Assembly (NCBI GenBank): GCA_049299915.1
Contig: JBAQYG010000038.1
Coordinates: 1-9,603 of the forward strand
Direction of reading: 5' to 3'
Length of the DNA stretch: 9,603 bases
DNA from: JAVHQB01 sp049299915
Lineage (GTDB): Bacteria; Patescibacteriota; Minisyncoccia; UBA6257; JAVHQB01
Part shown: in pieces, positions 7,826-9,603 of the stretch
How the letters are laid out: every line of letters begins with the position of its first letter
Numbering within the stretch: the first letter of the stretch is position 1
Translations under genes and position numbers: made by a program
The notes under the pieces: generated by a model
Databases searched by the model: none
What the model was told of the DNA's origin: nothing
The model's input: the letters and a program-made list of their open reading frames with translations, nothing else

Positions 7826-9603
7826 ATGTCTTCTAAAAAAGGAGTCTCTGCATTAGCTTCAATGGTAGCATTGGGAGCCATAATAGTACTTGTAACGGGG
7901 ACTACTATTTGGGTAGAAAATAACAGAACTACAAATTATTCTTCCGATGTTAATAGCTCCAATGTCATAGCAGCAGCTGAAGGCGCTCTCCAAGATGCTC
8001 TTTTAAAGTTAAATTTAAAAAATAGTGCAGAGAATTATTCATTAGTTATTAATGGGGCTACTGTTGGAGTTTGTTATGAAGCCGATCCATCCTCTACTGG
8101 ACTGTATACTATAAAAGCTAAAGCTATAAAAGGAAATACTACTAGAGCCATGAAGGCATTAGTAAATAAAGACCTAAATACTCTAAAATTTAATATTTAC
8201 TCTAAAGAAGAAGAATTGGATTCAACATGTGTTGTTACGGCTGCAACAGTACCAAGTGCACCTTTAAATCCTATTTGGGCGTCTTCAGCTAGCGGTCAAG
8301 TAACCATAAACTGGTCTGCACCTACTTCTAATGGCGGAGCTTCCATTACTAATTATAAAGTCTATAGAGGAGTCTCATCTGGAGGGGAAACACTTTTAAC
8401 AACTCTTGGTAATATTTTGACAATTACTGATACAGGATTGACTAATAACGCTCTTTATTATTATAAAATATCGGCCGTTAACTCTGTTGGTGAAAGTGCT
8501 TTATCTACAGAAGTAAGTGCTATTCCAGGGCAAACCCCTACTGGTACAGTAACAGTATCTCATTATGCTTCTGGAAATTATGTAGGTGCTACTTACGACA
8601 TTACTGGGACTTTTAATAGTAATACAACCGCAATCTCTTGCAATTATTCAACTAATGGTGGGACCACGTGGTTGACAGGCCCAGCTCCCACTGGAACGCT
8701 TCCAAACTACACCTGCGCAAAATCTGGAGTGCCTGCCCTGGATAATACTGTTTATAATATTACAATGAGGATGACCAATAGTATTGGTCCTGGTGCTACT
8801 CCTTCCATAACTAAAACGGGTGATGCAACTGGACCATCAATTGCCATTGATTGGCCAGACACTGCTTGGACAGCAACTTCACCCTTAACAGTTACCCTTA
8901 CACCTACCGATTCAGGGGTCGGAATATCTACAACTAAATATTGTACTGGTACAAGTGATTCGTGTGATCCTACAAGTGGAACAGTAGGACTTTCGACTTC
9001 TTTTACATGCTCGGGGAATAATTGTACCAATTACATTCGTTATGCTTCGTGGGATCTTGTTAACAATGCATCAGCAGTTTATTCTAGAAGGGTTAGACAA
9101 GACAAATTAGCTCCCACAGATGGTACACTTACAGTTACCCCAGGGGCCTATCAAAATTCTCTTTCTTGGTCAGGCTTTTCTGATTCTGGTTCTGGTTTAG
9201 CGGGAGCCAATACTTATAAAGTAGTTTTTTTAACAACAGGATCACCCAATGCGACTTGTTCTAATGGAACTCAAGCATATTTAGGTACTGGTACCTCTTC
9301 TATTCACTCAAGTTTGACGGGTGGCACTACTTATTATTATAGAATTTGTGCTTATGATGGAGTGGGTAATATTTCTAATGGCGCTGTTAATACGGGAATA
9401 CCAACAACTACAACAACTACTTCTTGTGTACCAAATTGTGCAGGTAAGAATTGTGGTAGTAATGGTTGTGCTGGTACTTGCGGCACATGTTCTGGTAGCG
9501 ATGTTTGTTCTGGTGGTGTATGCGTACCAACGTGTACTCCTAATTGCGCTGGCAAGAATTGTGGTAGTAATGGTTGTAGTGGTTCCTGTGGCACTTGTAC
9601 AGG
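7826..9603 (+). CDS. PilX/GspK-like minor pilin with Fn3/Ig-like domains and Cys-rich repeats, 3' partial
   Basis: The frame is open from the ATG at 7826 to the window edge with no stop, giving 592 complete codons; the C-terminus lies outside. The N-terminus MSSKKG|VSALASMVALGAII has a short basic leader, a Gly at the likely cleavage site and a hydrophobic helix, but Ala rather than Glu at +5, as is usual for GspK. Residues 45-62 (NVIAAAEGALQDALLKLN) match the AAExGxxxAL pattern of PilX-type pilins. TTRAMKALVNK (105-115) fits the last strand of such a domain. After it come Fn3 (142-234), Ig-like (238-335), a second Ig-like or beta domain with several Cys (336-427), Fn3 (428-525), six Thr (527-532) and Cys-rich repeats (534 onward). 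It follows the GspJ-like gene after 26 bases, which fits an I-J-K order. It is probably a filament-tip subunit with an extracellular adhesin arm. Confidence 0.87.
   Translation, partial: MSSKKGVSALASMVALGAIIVLVTGTTIWVENNRTTNYSSDVNSSNVIAAAEGALQDALLKLNLKNSAENYSLVINGATVGVCYEADPSSTGLYTIKAKAIKGNTTRAMKALVNKDLNTLKFNIYSKEEELDSTCVVTAATVPSAPLNPIWASSASGQVTINWSAPTSNGGASITNYKVYRGVSSGGETLLTTLGNILTITDTGLTNNALYYYKISAVNSVGESALSTEVSAIPGQTPTGTVTVSHYASGNYVGATYDITGTFNSNTTAISCNYSTNGGTTWLTGPAPTGTLPNYTCAKSGVPALDNTVYNITMRMTNSIGPGATPSITKTGDATGPSIAIDWPDTAWTATSPLTVTLTPTDSGVGISTTKYCTGTSDSCDPTSGTVGLSTSFTCSGNNCTNYIRYASWDLVNNASAVYSRRVRQDKLAPTDGTLTVTPGAYQNSLSWSGFSDSGSGLAGANTYKVVFLTTGSPNATCSNGTQAYLGTGTSSIHSSLTGGTTYYYRICAYDGVGNISNGAVNTGIPTTTTTTSCVPNCAGKNCGSNGCAGTCGTCSGSDVCSGGVCVPTCTPNCAGKNCGSNGCSGSCGTCT
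9425..9603 (+). repeat. Cys-rich 36-residue tandem repeat (CxPNCAGKNCGSNGCxGxCGTC)
   Basis: The first unit begins at 9425 and the second at 9533, a period of 108 bases. The second is cut by the window end. Both share PNCAGKNCGSNGC followed by x-G-x-CGTC, with SGSDVCSGGVCVPT as spacer. The core has regularly spaced Cys, suggesting a small disulfide-knotted module. It directly follows a six-Thr linker, like the Thr-stalk-plus-Cys-knob end of the previous gene. Confidence 0.85.

Noticed and set aside
7837..7864. AAAGGAG at 7837 followed by an ATG at 7862 as an alternative start of the GspK-like gene
   Set aside because: The spacing of about 17 bases is too long, and starting there would remove the basic prepilin leader and half of the hydrophobic helix.
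8752..9030. 92-residue minus-strand ORF
   Set aside because: It lies wholly within a well-supported plus-strand Ig-like region and shows no recognisable domain or start signal.
9352..9594. 80-residue minus-strand ORF rich in Pro, Leu, Val and Gln
   Set aside because: It is the antisense shadow of the Thr linker and Cys-rich repeats of the GspK-like gene. Its apparent internal repeat only mirrors the coding-strand repeat.
1..9603. Recoding of TGA as Gly, as in some CPR lineages
   Set aside because: No in-frame TGA occurs in any of the four genes although they are very Gly-rich, so the standard code suffices.

Overview
The window looks like chromosome from a low-GC bacterium with little free-standing regulation, most likely a member of the Candidate Phyla Radiation (Patescibacteria, Parcubacteria-like). 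This placement is an inference. It rests on four features: pilin-like proteins fused to LamG, Fn3, 'SGYAWSE' and Thr-rich/Cys-rich modules, a style I associate with that group; no visible Shine-Dalgarno sequences; A/T-rich gene junctions; and back-to-back genes on one strand. The standard genetic code fits: about 3,180 codons in four genes contain no in-frame TGA, and the visible stops are TAA, TAG and TAA.

The whole window is one plus-strand run of four very large surface-protein genes, with at most 26 bases between them. (1) Positions 1-4061 hold the 3' part of a giant adhesin, open at its 5' end. It has a tandem [LamG - Ig-like - Fn3] array, a third LamG, a last Fn3 and a C-terminal DUF1554-like (C-type-lectin-like) domain. 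(2) Positions 4063-6288 encode a PilV/GspI-like minor pilin whose globular domain appears to be split by two LamG domains. (3) Positions 6294-7799 encode a PilW/GspJ-like minor pilin whose globular domain appears to be split by 'SGYAWSE-GWISF' repeats. It continues into an IPT/TIG-like domain, a 27-residue poly-Thr stalk and a Cys-rich knob. (4) Positions 7826-9603 encode a PilX/GspK-like minor pilin without the usual Glu at +5. It carries Fn3 and Ig-like domains, a short Thr linker and tandem Cys-rich repeats, and runs off the 3' end.

Genes 2-4 follow the I-J-K order of minor pseudopilin operons in type II secretion and type IV pilus systems. In those systems the I, J and K proteins form the tip complex that primes the filament. 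Here each one carries large carbohydrate-binding-like or adhesive modules. The simplest model is a cell-surface filament whose tip is a bouquet of adhesins, possibly for attaching to a host or to polysaccharide. That model is inference. No assembly ATPase, platform protein, prepilin peptidase, RNA gene, mobile element, CRISPR array, promoter or terminator is visible. No convincing minus-strand gene is present.
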